Shown one piece after another: positions 48,845-58,540 of a DNA stretch of 64,000 nucleotides (positions are counted from its first letter, which is position 1; every line of letters begins with the position of its first letter). The stretch spans positions 1 to 64,000 of the forward strand of contig SVEA01000213.1 in NCBI GenBank assembly GCA_015057615.1, given 5' to 3'. The notes beneath the pieces were generated by a model. The model had not been told where the DNA came from and ran no database searches. It worked only from the letters and a program-made list of their open reading frames with translations. Origin of the DNA: Lachnospiraceae bacterium. GTDB lineage: Bacteria; Bacillota; Clostridia; Lachnospirales; Lachnospiraceae. The position numbers and the translations under genes are program-made.

Positions 48845-49465
48845 TTATTCTTCCTGTAATAATCGTTCTACCTGCTTGCAGAGCTTCTGGATATCACCGG
48901 TATTTTCAATTACCTTCGGATACTTCTTTCGAAATTCCTCTTCCTTTCGCTGATTTTCAAAGATGGAATCAATCTTTTGATCCGAATAATTCCGTTCTTT
49001 CTTTAATCGTTCCCTGCGAATTTCCTCCGGCGTATATACATACCATACTTCATCGCAGATAAAATCATAACCGGCTTCAATCATCAATGCCGTCTCTATA
49101 ATCACGTAAGGAACCTTTCCTGCCTTTCGGAGGGAATCAAGCTCTTCCTCCACCGCTTTTAAAACATTTGGATGGGTCAGGGTATTTAATTTCATTAATT
49201 TTTCCTTATCCTGAAATACGATCTTCGAAAGCTTTGTCCGGTCAATGGATTTATCCTCCGTAAGAATACTATTTCCAAAGAAATCCACGACTCCGGCGTA
49301 GCTTATACCTCCAATCTCCATCTGCTCCTTAGCAATCCGGTCAGTATTTAGAAAATACGCACCATGCTTTTCTATCAGGATTTTTGCAACCAGAGATTTC
49401 CCACTTCCGATTCCCCCGGTAATACCAATCACTTTCATATCATAAACCATTCTATTTTGCCTCAA
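48845..49465 (-). CDS. coaE: Dephospho-CoA kinase
   Basis: VIGITGGIGSGKSLVAKIL. Confidence 0.93.
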   Translation of the reverse strand: MRQNRMVYDMKVIGITGGIGSGKSLVAKILIEKHGAYFLNTDRIAKEQMEIGGISYAGVVDFFGNSILTEDKSIDRTKLSKIVFQDKEKLMKLNTLTHPNVLKAVEEELDSLRKAGKVPYVIIETALMIEAGYDFICDEVWYVYTPEEIRRERLKKERNYSDQKIDSIFENQRKEEEFRKKYPKVIENTGDIQKLCKQVERLLQEE

Positions 49466-52112
49466 ACCAGTTCTTTCCTTCTTTTACCTCTGCCTCCAAA
49501 GGCACCAAAAGCTCAGCTGCATTCTGCATTTCTTCCATGATAATCTGTGTCACCTCATCGATTTCATCCTTATGTGTCTCCACCAGCAGCTCATCATGAA
49601 CCTGTAAGATCAGTCTGGAGCGCAGCTTCCTTTGCTTTAATTTCTCATTGACTTTTATCATTGCAATCTTAATAATATCCGCAGCGGTTCCCTGAATAGG
49701 GGAGTTCATTGCAACCCGTTCGCCAAAGGAGCGCTGCATAAAGTTACTGGAGCTTAATTCCGGTATCGGTCTTCTTCGCCCGAACATCGTCGTCGAATAG
49801 CCCTTATCCTTTGCATCCGCTATCAATCCGTCCAGATAGGATTTAATCTTCGGATAGGTCTTAAAGTATTGATTGATGAACCGCTCCGCTTCCTTCCTTG
49901 TGATATTTAAATCCTGTCCCAGGCCAAAGGAGCTGATCCCGTATACAATACCAAAGTTAACGGCTTTTGCATTACTTCGCTGCAACGGTGTTACTTCTTC
50001 AAATGGCGTATGGAATACTAAGGAGGCGGTAATTCGATGGATATCCTTTGCTTCCTTATAGGCGTTAATTAATCGGCTGTCACCCGACATATGTGCTAAC
50101 ACGCGAAGCTCAATCTGGGAATAATCCGCATCCAGGAATACATAATCCTCTTCCGGAATAAACACCTTGCGAATCTGTCTTCCAAGCTCCATACGAATCG
50201 GAATATTCTGAAGATTCGGATCCGTACTGCTGATTCTTCCCGTAGCGGTAATGGTCTGATTGAATTTCCCATGAATTCTCCCATCCTCCCGGATATATAC
50301 CGCCAATCCGTCCGCATAGGTGGATTTTAATTTTGTCAGCTGCCGATACTCCAGAACCATTTTAACGACCGGATGCTCGCATTGCAGCTTTTCCAAAATA
50401 TCCGCAGAAGTGGAATAGCCGGTTTTCGTTTTCTTGGCAAACGGCAGACGAAGCTTTTCAAAAAGGATGATGCCCAACTGCTTTGGTGAATTAATGTTAA
50501 AGGTCTCCCCGACCAGCTCATAGATGTTCTTTTCCAACGCTTCAATGCCAACGGCAAGGCGGTCACCGTATTCCTTAAGTGCCTCCTTATTCACCCGGAT
50601 CCCCCTGGTTTCCATATCATGCAGGGTATAAACAAGCGGCATCTCAATCTCTTCAAACAAGGAATACATTCCGGCTTCTTTTAAAAGCGCGGTGAGCTTA
50701 TCCAGTGCCAGATAAGCCACATAGGCACTGTAGCAGGCATAGGAAAGGAATGCCAGTGCATTCTCCTTACTTGCCTGGAGCAAAGAGCTCTTCCCAAGCA
50801 AGTCCCCCCGCGAGGGCAGTGTCATTGCAAAATAATCTCTTGCAATATCATCGTAATGATAGGTATCCGTCAGAGGATTTAACAGATAAGCGGCGATCGC
50901 ACAATCATAGATCCGATCACCAACCGTAAATGGAAGAAACGGCAGCTGCAGTTTTAATCCGACCACCGATAAGCATTTCACATTCTTGCGTAAATCCACG
51001 GTCTTTTCAATAAGATACTCTTTTGTTATTATATCGTTACAAGGAAGAAAGAAAATGTTCTTCTCTGAATTACAAACGGATAAACCAAGTACGGTATCAT
51101 TTTCAGAGATCAATTGCAGTCCAACGACAGAATTGTCCCCCTTTAAGCAATCAAAGACCTTATCTGCCTCTTCCAGGGTCTCAATGCTTTGAAATGCTTC
51201 CTCGATCCCAGTGGTATGGGTTACCTCCTCCGTCTGGAAGCGCTGAATCAGATTTTTAAACTCCAGCTTCTTAAACCAGAGATACACTTCCTCATTATAC
51301 AGGTTATCAACGGTCGCTTTTTCTATAGAAAACTCTATATCACAATCCGTACAGATGGTGGCAAGCTTCTTGGACAGTAAGGCGATCTCATGATTCTCCT
51401 TCAAAGAGGTTGTAACCTTCCCCTTTTTCATCTCATCCAAATGCTCGTAGACATTTTCAATGGAATGATACGCCGTTATCAATTTCGTTGCTGTCTTTTC
51501 TCCGATTCCCGGAACGCCCGGAATATTATCGGAAGGATCTCCCATGAGTCCCTTTAGATCGATGAATTCCTTCGGCGTTACCTGATACTTTTCAAGCACA
51601 TCCTTGGCAAGGTAGTCCTCGATCTCTGTTCCGGTACGCTTCGTCTTTGGAATACGGATCTTGGTTTTGTCACTGGCTAATTGTAAGAGGTCCCGATCTC
51701 CGGAAACTAAGGAAACCTCCATACCGGCTTTTTCTGCCTTCGTAGCCAGAGTGCCGAGAACATCGTCCGCCTCAAAACCGGGCTTTTCAATGATTGTTAC
51801 CCTCATTGCTTTTAATACTTCCTTCATAACCGGAACCTGCTCCCGCAGCTCATCCGGCATTCCCTTTCTTGTCCCTTTATATTCCGTAAACATTTCGTGA
51901 CGGAAGGTTGGATGACTGGTATCAAACGCAACGGTAAGATAATCCGGTTTCTCTTCCTCGATTATTTTAAACAAAATATTAATAAATCCCAGAACCGCAT
52001 TGGTATGCTCCCCCTTAGAAGTAGTCAAGTCCGGCAGTCCATAGAATGCTCTGTTCAAAATACTGTGACCATCAATTAATACTAACTTTTTATTCATAAA
52101 TGTGTTTTTCAT
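49452..52112 (-). CDS. polA: DNA polymerase I
   Basis: 5'-exo domain, FLDADYSQIELRVLAHMSGD, RRRPIPEL, QVHDELLVE. Confidence 0.96.
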   Translation of the reverse strand: MKNTFMNKKLVLIDGHSILNRAFYGLPDLTTSKGEHTNAVLGFINILFKIIEEEKPDYLTVAFDTSHPTFRHEMFTEYKGTRKGMPDELREQVPVMKEVLKAMRVTIIEKPGFEADDVLGTLATKAEKAGMEVSLVSGDRDLLQLASDKTKIRIPKTKRTGTEIEDYLAKDVLEKYQVTPKEFIDLKGLMGDPSDNIPGVPGIGEKTATKLITAYHSIENVYEHLDEMKKGKVTTSLKENHEIALLSKKLATICTDCDIEFSIEKATVDNLYNEEVYLWFKKLEFKNLIQRFQTEEVTHTTGIEEAFQSIETLEEADKVFDCLKGDNSVVGLQLISENDTVLGLSVCNSEKNIFFLPCNDIITKEYLIEKTVDLRKNVKCLSVVGLKLQLPFLPFTVGDRIYDCAIAAYLLNPLTDTYHYDDIARDYFAMTLPSRGDLLGKSSLLQASKENALAFLSYACYSAYVAYLALDKLTALLKEAGMYSLFEEIEMPLVYTLHDMETRGIRVNKEALKEYGDRLAVGIEALEKNIYELVGETFNINSPKQLGIILFEKLRLPFAKKTKTGYSTSADILEKLQCEHPVVKMVLEYRQLTKLKSTYADGLAVYIREDGRIHGKFNQTITATGRISSTDPNLQNIPIRMELGRQIRKVFIPEEDYVFLDADYSQIELRVLAHMSGDSRLINAYKEAKDIHRITASLVFHTPFEEVTPLQRSNAKAVNFGIVYGISSFGLGQDLNITRKEAERFINQYFKTYPKIKSYLDGLIADAKDKGYSTTMFGRRRPIPELSSSNFMQRSFGERVAMNSPIQGTAADIIKIAMIKVNEKLKQRKLRSRLILQVHDELLVETHKDEIDEVTQIIMEEMQNAAELLVPLEAEVKEGKNWFEAK

Positions 52113-52161
52113 AAGAAAAGTTAAATCCTACGAAATCCTCCTTTCTATCTATCCCATGTAA

Positions 52162-52423
52162 GATTTGAGGGTCAAAACTTCTTATAAATCACCCTCTTCA
52201 AATTGCACAAATCAAGGAAAAACCGGGGTAATAGGAAACAATATTTAATGCGCAACTGTTTGAAGTCGTTGGTACTTAGATCATGTGTTTTATGATCTTA
52301 TGTACCATTACGTACTTCAACCAAGTGAGAACGGGTTGCGAAAAAATTGTTTTCTATTACTTATCCATGTATAAATTGTGCAAATTCAACTGACTTTATA
52401 AATTAGATTTTGACATACAAATC
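52162..52423. repeat. Family A foldback element, full length
   Basis: gatttgagggtcaaaac...gattttgacatacaaatc with core ttggtacttagatcatgtgttttatgatcttatgtaccattacgtacttcaa. Confidence 0.88.
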
Positions 52424-52525
52424 CTATTCGGCTATTGGAAACTCTTTCGTTTCATTAATTGTGTATAAGCCAACTACAATATCAGAGTTTCACAATTACC
52501 TGTATCCTATCATAGCATATATGAA

Positions 52526-52996
52526 TTATTCTGCTATCTTCTCCTGTTTCTCCATGAAGGTTTGCAGCGCAGCATCTAAGGGATCTTCCCTCGTACTCTG
52601 ATACTTAAGGCGAAGTCTAAAATCACTCTCCGTTATGATAACGACCGGCTCTTTCTTGCCATTATAGCGCCAATTCAATGCAAGAATAAAAAGCAGTATA
52701 ATCAGTAACACCGCTCCTTTTTTACGATAGTATGCAAATTTTGCATGAATAATTCTCTCTTGCGCCTTCTCTAGCTTAGCGGAAAGCTCCATACTGAAAT
52801 CATCATACAAAATCTTATCCTCGTCCAACTGTTTCATAGCCGTCAAAAGGGCATAGTATACCTCCAGCTCCTCCCTACATTCCGGACAGGAGTTTACATG
52901 GTCGACAAACGCTTCGGTTTCTTTCAGTGATAATTCGTCATTGATAAATGGCGTAATCATTCTCTGCGTTTCCATACATGTCATAAGTGAAATCAA
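52526..52996 (-). CDS. Zinc-finger anti-sigma-like membrane protein
   Basis: HVNSCPECREEL motif, single TM. Confidence 0.7.
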   Translation of the reverse strand: MISLMTCMETQRMITPFINDELSLKETEAFVDHVNSCPECREELEVYYALLTAMKQLDEDKILYDDFSMELSAKLEKAQERIIHAKFAYYRKKGAVLLIILLFILALNWRYNGKKEPVVIITESDFRLRLKYQSTREDPLDAALQTFMEKQEKIAE

Positions 52997-53188
52997 ACCT
53001 TTCCAAGATCAGCCAGGTCATCATAAACCAATGTTATGATATCCAGCCAAAATATGATTACTTTATATTATATACTAATTTCGCACAAAATGGTTATTAA
53101 TTTTAAAGCAGATATTATTTTCTTCCAAGTTTTCTATTTTGCACTTGAAATCTAATGGTACTTGTGTTAAAATACATTTTGTCGTTGA

Positions 53189-53271
53189 GCGGATGTGGCG
53201 GAATGGCAGACGCAGCAGACTCAAAATCTGCCGGGCTAACACTCGTGAGGGTTCGAGTCCCTCTATCCGCA
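53189..53271 (+). tRNA. tRNA-Leu (anticodon CAA)
   Basis: gcggatg...tatccgc acceptor stem, anticodon arm gcaga-ctcaaaa-tctgc, long variable arm, ggttcgagtcc. Confidence 0.95.
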
Positions 53272-53280
53272 GTAAGTTAT

Positions 53281-53325
53281 CAGGTTGAAAAAGATTCAAG
53301 TAATGTTTTTCAACCCGATTTTTTT
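53281..53325 (+). terminator. Terminator after tRNA-Leu
   Basis: ggttgaaaaa...tttttcaacccgattttttt. Confidence 0.8.
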
Positions 53326-53446
53326 ATCCGGAAATTCATCTCTTCTCCAAGCACTTCACATACGATAGCTATCGAAAACAAATGGTATTCTATCATGAAA
53401 AACACCAAGCTTATGTCTCTATGAATTTGACATAGATGATTTTATA

Positions 53447-53760
53447 TGAATGAGCAACGCTCAACCTCATGTTGATTTTTATTTGTATATCTTCAGCTTT
53501 TTATGGTGCATTGTAACCGGATTTATAATTGCTTGCGTTATGTCTTGGCTCAATCAGCAACTTAGTATAAATGGTAGAATTACTAAGGCCATAATAATTG
53601 GATGTTTACTATTTGGGATGAATTTAATTTGTTTATGCCGTTAGTTTTTGCCGCAGATATACCAGATTAATATTAAGAACAACGATAGATATAGCAGCAG
53701 TAACAATCGGATGCTTATCATTTAATTGCAAACAGTATAGAAACATATTGGAGGTATAAC
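53447..53760 (+). pseudogene. Small membrane protein broken by two frameshifts
   Basis: ...IIIGCLLFGMN then other frames LFMPLVFAADIPD and LILRTTIDIAAVTIGCLSFNCKQYRNILEV*. Confidence 0.5.
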
Positions 53761-53762
53761 AG

Positions 53763-54205
53763 ATGAGCAAACCATTACATATAAAAGCATCGGATGCAAC
53801 ACGCAAGCATAAAAATGAACATGATGACTACGAATATTACAAACGAGATTTGGTTCCTAAGGGATTTGCTGAGCAATGCGCTGTTTCTATATATGAAATA
53901 CCACCAGGTAAATCTGCTTACCCGTATCATTATCATATGAAAAACGAAGAGTGTTTTTATATCATCAGCGGAGAAGGTATCTTGAAAACACCTTTGGGAG
54001 ATCAGCTGGTTTCTGCCGAGATTTTTTGTTCTTTCCAGCAAATGAAAAAAGTGCTCACAAGCTTACTAATACTTCGAAAACAGAATTGCTTATTTATTTG
54101 GACTTTGATACATATAACGATATTGATGTGGCGTTTTATCCAGATTCAGAAAAAATAGGTGTATGGGGGAAAAATATTAACCAACTATACAAAACAAACG
54201 AATGA
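53763..54205 (+). pseudogene. Cupin domain protein with one frameshift
   Basis: Frame 53763: ...HYHMKNEECFYIISGEGILKTPLGDQLVSA; continues in frame 53951: DFLFFPANEKSAHKLTNTSKTELLIYLDFDTYNDIDVAFYPDSEKIGVWGK. Confidence 0.75.
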
Positions 54206-54396
54206 ATAGTGTCGCACTTCAATTCCCCAATATGATAATTCAGGATGCACTTGAATCTGAAAATTATATCATCAAAATATTAGCGATTATGGATAAGCGC
54301 GTTGGTAAAAGAACATTGCTGCGAATCATTGCTGAAAATAAATATGAAATTTATCCAGCGTGGGTACGGCAGTTCTATGAACTGCGACTATCTTAA
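54202..54396 (+). pseudogene. C-terminal fragment resembling SF0329-type proteins
   Basis: ILAIMDKRVGKRTLLRI...YPAWVRQFYELRL; too short for the family. Confidence 0.4.
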
Positions 54397-54419
54397 ATCC
54401 CACAATAAGGTATATCAGA

Positions 54420-54464
54420 TAGGAAGCCAACCGTTACTACCGCCAGCTTCCTTTTTTTATTTTG
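54420..54464 (+). terminator. Rho-independent terminator
   Basis: aggaagc...gcttcctttttttatttt. Confidence 0.7.
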
Positions 54465-54482
54465 TTTCTTTATTTTGTTTCT

Positions 54483-54757
54483 TTATTCCGTTTCTCTTAA
54501 ACGCTCAACAATTGTTGATCTTCTCATAGCATGATATACAATTTCAGGTGTTATCACACCGATTGCTGGAAGCGCCAGATTTCCATCTATATAATCATCC
54601 CCTATAAAAACAATAATAGGGAGCAAACTCCAGCTATTCCAATTATTAATCCCAACGAATTTATTGCAAAGAGATCGATGCTGCTGTATACTAAGGCTGC
54701 TTTAAATATCCCCCAGCCGCTGAAAATTGTATGCGTGACTGGTACATAAATACAGGA
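54483..54757 (-). pseudogene. C-terminal remnant of a membrane protein with one frameshift
   Basis: Minus strand VPVTHTIFSGWGIFKAALVYSSIDLFAINSLGLIIGIAGVCSLLLF / IGDDYIDGNLALPAIGVITPEIVYHAMRRSTIVERLRETE* in two frames. Confidence 0.5.
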
Positions 54758-54780
54758 TTAGAAAAATTTATCGACTTTAT

Positions 54781-54809
54781 AAAAACTTTTTGCAACCCTC
54801 GTGCGTCTA
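54781..54809 (+). promoter_or_regulatory. ECF-type promoter for the SigV-like gene
   Basis: aaaaac-N17-cgtcta upstream of the sigma gene. Confidence 0.5.
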
Positions 54810-54863
54810 TAAGGTGTATGCAAAATTGATACGTATCAAATTTAACAAAAGGAACAATTACAG

Positions 54864-55355
54864 ATGGATAAAAATAGCTTGCTAAAACAGATTGCTGACT
54901 ATGCTATTCTTAACAAAGAAAAGCTTTATAGACTTGCCTACAGCTATGTAAAAAATGCGGATGACGCTTTGGACATTGTCCAGGAATCCACATATAAGGC
55001 AATGGTCTCTATCGATACTGTAAAAGATCCTAGCTGCATAAAAACTTGGTTTTATCGAATTATCGTCAATACTTCCCTGGATTTTTTACGAAAGAGGAAA
55101 CGCGAAATATTGCTTGAAGAGGAAAACTGGGAGCTTTTAGATACAGGTAGTGAAGATCAGTATCCGGACCTTGATTTAAGAAAAGCCTTAGAAGAATTGT
55201 CGGATAATTGCAGAACAATTATAGTTTTAAGATATTTTGAAGACTTAAAACTGGACGAAATCGCCGATATTCTGGATGAAAATGTAAACACCGTTAAAAC
55301 CAAGTTGTATAAATCACTTAAGAAATTAAATTTAAAAATGAGTGAGAGCATTTAA
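54864..55355 (+). CDS. ECF RNA polymerase sigma factor (SigV-like)
   Basis: AYSYVKNADDALDIVQESTYKAM, IVLRYFEDLKLDEIADILDENVNTVKTKLYKSLKKL. Confidence 0.9.
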   Translation: MDKNSLLKQIADYAILNKEKLYRLAYSYVKNADDALDIVQESTYKAMVSIDTVKDPSCIKTWFYRIIVNTSLDFLRKRKREILLEEENWELLDTGSEDQYPDLDLRKALEELSDNCRTIIVLRYFEDLKLDEIADILDENVNTVKTKLYKSLKKLNLKMSESI

Positions 55356-55368
55356 GGAGGAGAATGTT

Positions 55369-56271
55369 ATGGAAGATAAGAAGTTGGAAGCATTAAAAGA
55401 AGATTATAAAAACATTCCTATTCCAGACGAATTAGATTTTGTAGTTAAAAAAGCATTGAAGGAAGGTAAAAGAGATATGATGAATAATAGGAAAAATAGA
55501 TTTAAAGGATTACGTATTTTAGCAGCTACCGCAGCAGCTTCCTTTGTAGTGATTGTTGCCGGAGCAAACACCAGCCAGGCTTTTGCAGAAACATTGCAGG
55601 AAGTTCCTGTTCTGGGAGGTATTGTTAAAGTTCTTACGTTTCGAGTATACAGCGTTGATGAGGATAACTATTCAGCCAAGATTGAAGTTCCAAAGGTAGA
55701 GGGATTGGATAATGAACAGCTTCAAAACAGCCTGAATGAAAAGTATCTAAAAGAGAATAAAAAGCTCTATGAAGAATTTATGGCAGATATCAAAGATATT
55801 GAAGAGGTTGGAGAAGGACATCTTGCCGTAAATTCAGGATATGAAATTCTCGCGGATAATGATATAATCTTCTCCATTAAGAGATATGTTGAAACGACCA
55901 AGGCTTCTACAAATGTTGAAAACAAATTTGATACAGTGGATAAGAAAAACCAGGTATTAATCACCCTGCCGAGCCTTTTTAAAGATGAAAGCTATGTTAA
56001 TACTATTAGCGATGAGATAAGAAAGCAAATGGAGGAACAGGTAAAGTCTGATTCCGATAAGGTATATTGGCTTGATGATGAAGAATTAATGCCGGAAGAT
56101 TTATTTCAAAAAATAGATAAAGAGCAAAGATTCTATATTAATTCCGAGGGCAAGCTGGTAATTTGCTTTAATAAGTATGAGGTTGCTCCGGGTTATATGG
56201 GAACACCTGAGTTTGTAATCCCAACCGAGGTGATCCGCGATCTTTTAGCAGGTACGGATTATATTAAATAA
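55369..56271 (+). CDS. RsiV-like anti-sigma factor (DUF3298-like C-terminus)
   Basis: One TM after cytoplasmic N-term, AFAETL cleavage-like site, extracellular domain; aaggaggag RBS. Confidence 0.8.
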   Translation: MEDKKLEALKEDYKNIPIPDELDFVVKKALKEGKRDMMNNRKNRFKGLRILAATAAASFVVIVAGANTSQAFAETLQEVPVLGGIVKVLTFRVYSVDEDNYSAKIEVPKVEGLDNEQLQNSLNEKYLKENKKLYEEFMADIKDIEEVGEGHLAVNSGYEILADNDIIFSIKRYVETTKASTNVENKFDTVDKKNQVLITLPSLFKDESYVNTISDEIRKQMEEQVKSDSDKVYWLDDEELMPEDLFQKIDKEQRFYINSEGKLVICFNKYEVAPGYMGTPEFVIPTEVIRDLLAGTDYIK

Positions 56272-56319
56272 GTTCAAAGTAAAAATCAAAAACTAAATTT
56301 CTATATTTCTATGTAAAAT

Positions 56320-56356
56320 GTAGGACTGTCCCTACCTTCCGGGACAGTCCTATTAA
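56320..56356. terminator. Bidirectional terminator
   Basis: taggactgtcccta-cct-tccgggacagtccta between convergent genes. Confidence 0.7.
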
Positions 56357-56364
56357 ATTGGCTG

Positions 56365-56817
56365 CTAAAAATATTTCTTACTACCCCATAGATTACTCTT
56401 TTTCAAATCGATATATTCATTATATGCGCGCTCAAGAATCTGTTTTTCATTCGTGAACTTAAGCATATGATATGCCTCATGAAATTTGTAGTAACCGGAG
56501 TCCATAAAATATTCTTCTCGTTGTGGTTTACTGTAATAGCTATCAGACATCATTAGATACCAATGAACATCCTTTAATACTGTATTCTGTGGTGTGCTAA
56601 AGGAATATTGACTTTTCCCAATATACTTAATAATAGACGCACTCGTTCCTGTCTCTTCCTTAACCTCACGAATTGCAGTCTCCTTATATTCCTCACCTTC
56701 TTCAACGGTCCCTTTCGGTAACACCCACCCCTCATACTTGTTCTTATAATTTTTATACAGTAATAAAATCTTTCCTCTGAAAATCACTACACCACCACAG
56801 CTCGTTGCTTCAACCAT
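56365..56817 (-). CDS. NUDIX hydrolase
   Basis: GTVEEGEEYKETAIREVKEETG Nudix box. Confidence 0.93.
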   Translation of the reverse strand: MVEATSCGGVVIFRGKILLLYKNYKNKYEGWVLPKGTVEEGEEYKETAIREVKEETGTSASIIKYIGKSQYSFSTPQNTVLKDVHWYLMMSDSYYSKPQREEYFMDSGYYKFHEAYHMLKFTNEKQILERAYNEYIDLKKSNLWGSKKYF

Positions 56818-56973
56818 CGCAATTCCTCCTGCTTTTTGGTGTATCGTCTTGTCTAAATAAAAGTATACATCAATATGGCTAATATATCAACTTAATATTT
56901 TATCCATATACCATGAATATGGCGCCTGCTTTTATTCACTAAGCCGTCACTTTACCAAAATGCATTCCGAATT

Positions 56974-58536
56974 TTATTTATTCTCACTATTAAAGTATGC
57001 TTCAAATACCTCTCTTGCGATAGGAACAGCATATTCACTTCCGGTTCCTACACTTTCTACAACGACGCTGACCGCAATTTCCGGATTATCATAGGGCGCA
57101 TATCCCACAAACCAAGAATGTGCCCTCCCATTCCCATGGTCGGCAGAACCGGTCTTGCCGGCAGCTTCTGCCTTCATATTCTTTAATTTCGTTGCAGTGC
57201 CCTCCGTAACCACCTTTCGCATCATCTCTCCGATATATTCTGCTTCCTCAGAGGTCATTGGCTTGGAGTACAGCTGGGGGGAATACGTCTTTACAATGCC
57301 GCCGTCTGTATTTTCAACGTAGTCAACCACATAGGGCTTCATCATTGCCCCTCCGTTCGCTATGGTGCTGACAATCATCGCATTATGGAGCGGCGTAATT
57401 AAGGTTTTTCCCTGTCCGATTGCTGTCTGCATTGCTTCCTTTGCATTTGAATTTGCCTTCTGCAATGTGAAGCTGCTCTTATTGCTTGCCATGGTTACCG
57501 GCAAATACTTATTAAATGAAAATTCCTCCGCAAGGGCGAAAAACTGATCCGGATCCAGGCTTCTGCCGATATTCGAATAGGAGGTATTACAGGATTTTAC
57601 CAGGGAGCGAGTCAAATCCACCTCACCGTGCCCTCTGCTGCGATTATCGTGAATTACCATCCCGTCCTCTTCAATTGCCCCGTTACACTTGTATACATAG
57701 CTATCATAAGAAGGATTCTGCCGCATATAGGCAAGCGTGGTAAGAATCTTAAAGGTAGACCCGGGAGGATAGAGTCCCTGCGCAGCACGATTTAATAAAG
57801 GCGATTTCTCCTCCTTATCCTCAAGTAAGGTTTCCCATTGCTCCTCAATTTTATTGGGATCATAGGATGGCAGGGAAACCATCGCAAGAATCTTACCGGT
57901 CTTTGGCTCGATAGCAACCACCGCCCCACGATAGCCTTTTAAGGCATTATAGGCTACCTGCTGGAGCCTTGCATTCAGCGTGGTGACCACATTATCTCCC
58001 GGACTTTTTTCTCCGATCAGATCATTATACATTTGCTCAATGGGATTAATGTTCGAGGTCAGCAGACGAATATTTTCCGAATCCTCTAAGCCGGCACGTC
58101 CTCTTGCAAACCGCCCGACCACGTGGGCAAACAATTCACCATAAGGATACTCCCTCGTCTCCGTACCATCCTCGCCTACCACAGTTTTCGCCAGGGTCTC
58201 CCCATCCGCCGATAGTATTTTACCACGGATAATTCTCTCTGCCAGTACGCTCTGGCGCTTATTATAGGTGCTGTTAATCACGTCATTACTCCGAAATACG
58301 ATAAAGTACGTGAAGTACCCCATTGCCAATACAAATAATCCGAGGAAAATATAAACGACATTATAAATCGATTTCTTTGAATCCTTTTGTCTCAGTTTTC
58401 TATCTCGAATGCTGCTGCCCGAATTTCTATACACTTTTTTCTCGTTTCTATGATTTTGCTTTTTTTCTGCGTTTTCCCTTTTTGCTCTGGGTTTCTTTTG
58501 ATCGGAAACCGTATCCATATTCATATTCTTTCTCAT
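56974..58536 (-). CDS. Penicillin-binding protein 2-type transpeptidase
   Basis: PPGSTFKILT, SCNTSYSN, AGKTGSADH. Confidence 0.93.
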   Translation of the reverse strand: MRKNMNMDTVSDQKKPRAKRENAEKKQNHRNEKKVYRNSGSSIRDRKLRQKDSKKSIYNVVYIFLGLFVLAMGYFTYFIVFRSNDVINSTYNKRQSVLAERIIRGKILSADGETLAKTVVGEDGTETREYPYGELFAHVVGRFARGRAGLEDSENIRLLTSNINPIEQMYNDLIGEKSPGDNVVTTLNARLQQVAYNALKGYRGAVVAIEPKTGKILAMVSLPSYDPNKIEEQWETLLEDKEEKSPLLNRAAQGLYPPGSTFKILTTLAYMRQNPSYDSYVYKCNGAIEEDGMVIHDNRSRGHGEVDLTRSLVKSCNTSYSNIGRSLDPDQFFALAEEFSFNKYLPVTMASNKSSFTLQKANSNAKEAMQTAIGQGKTLITPLHNAMIVSTIANGGAMMKPYVVDYVENTDGGIVKTYSPQLYSKPMTSEEAEYIGEMMRKVVTEGTATKLKNMKAEAAGKTGSADHGNGRAHSWFVGYAPYDNPEIAVSVVVESVGTGSEYAVPIAREVFEAYFNSENK

Positions 58537-58540
58537 TCGG

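Noticed and set aside
53189-53325. tRNA-Leu as attachment site of an integrated island
   Set aside because: No integrase nearby and I found no second copy of the tRNA 3' end (ggttcgagtccctctatccgca) downstream in the window.
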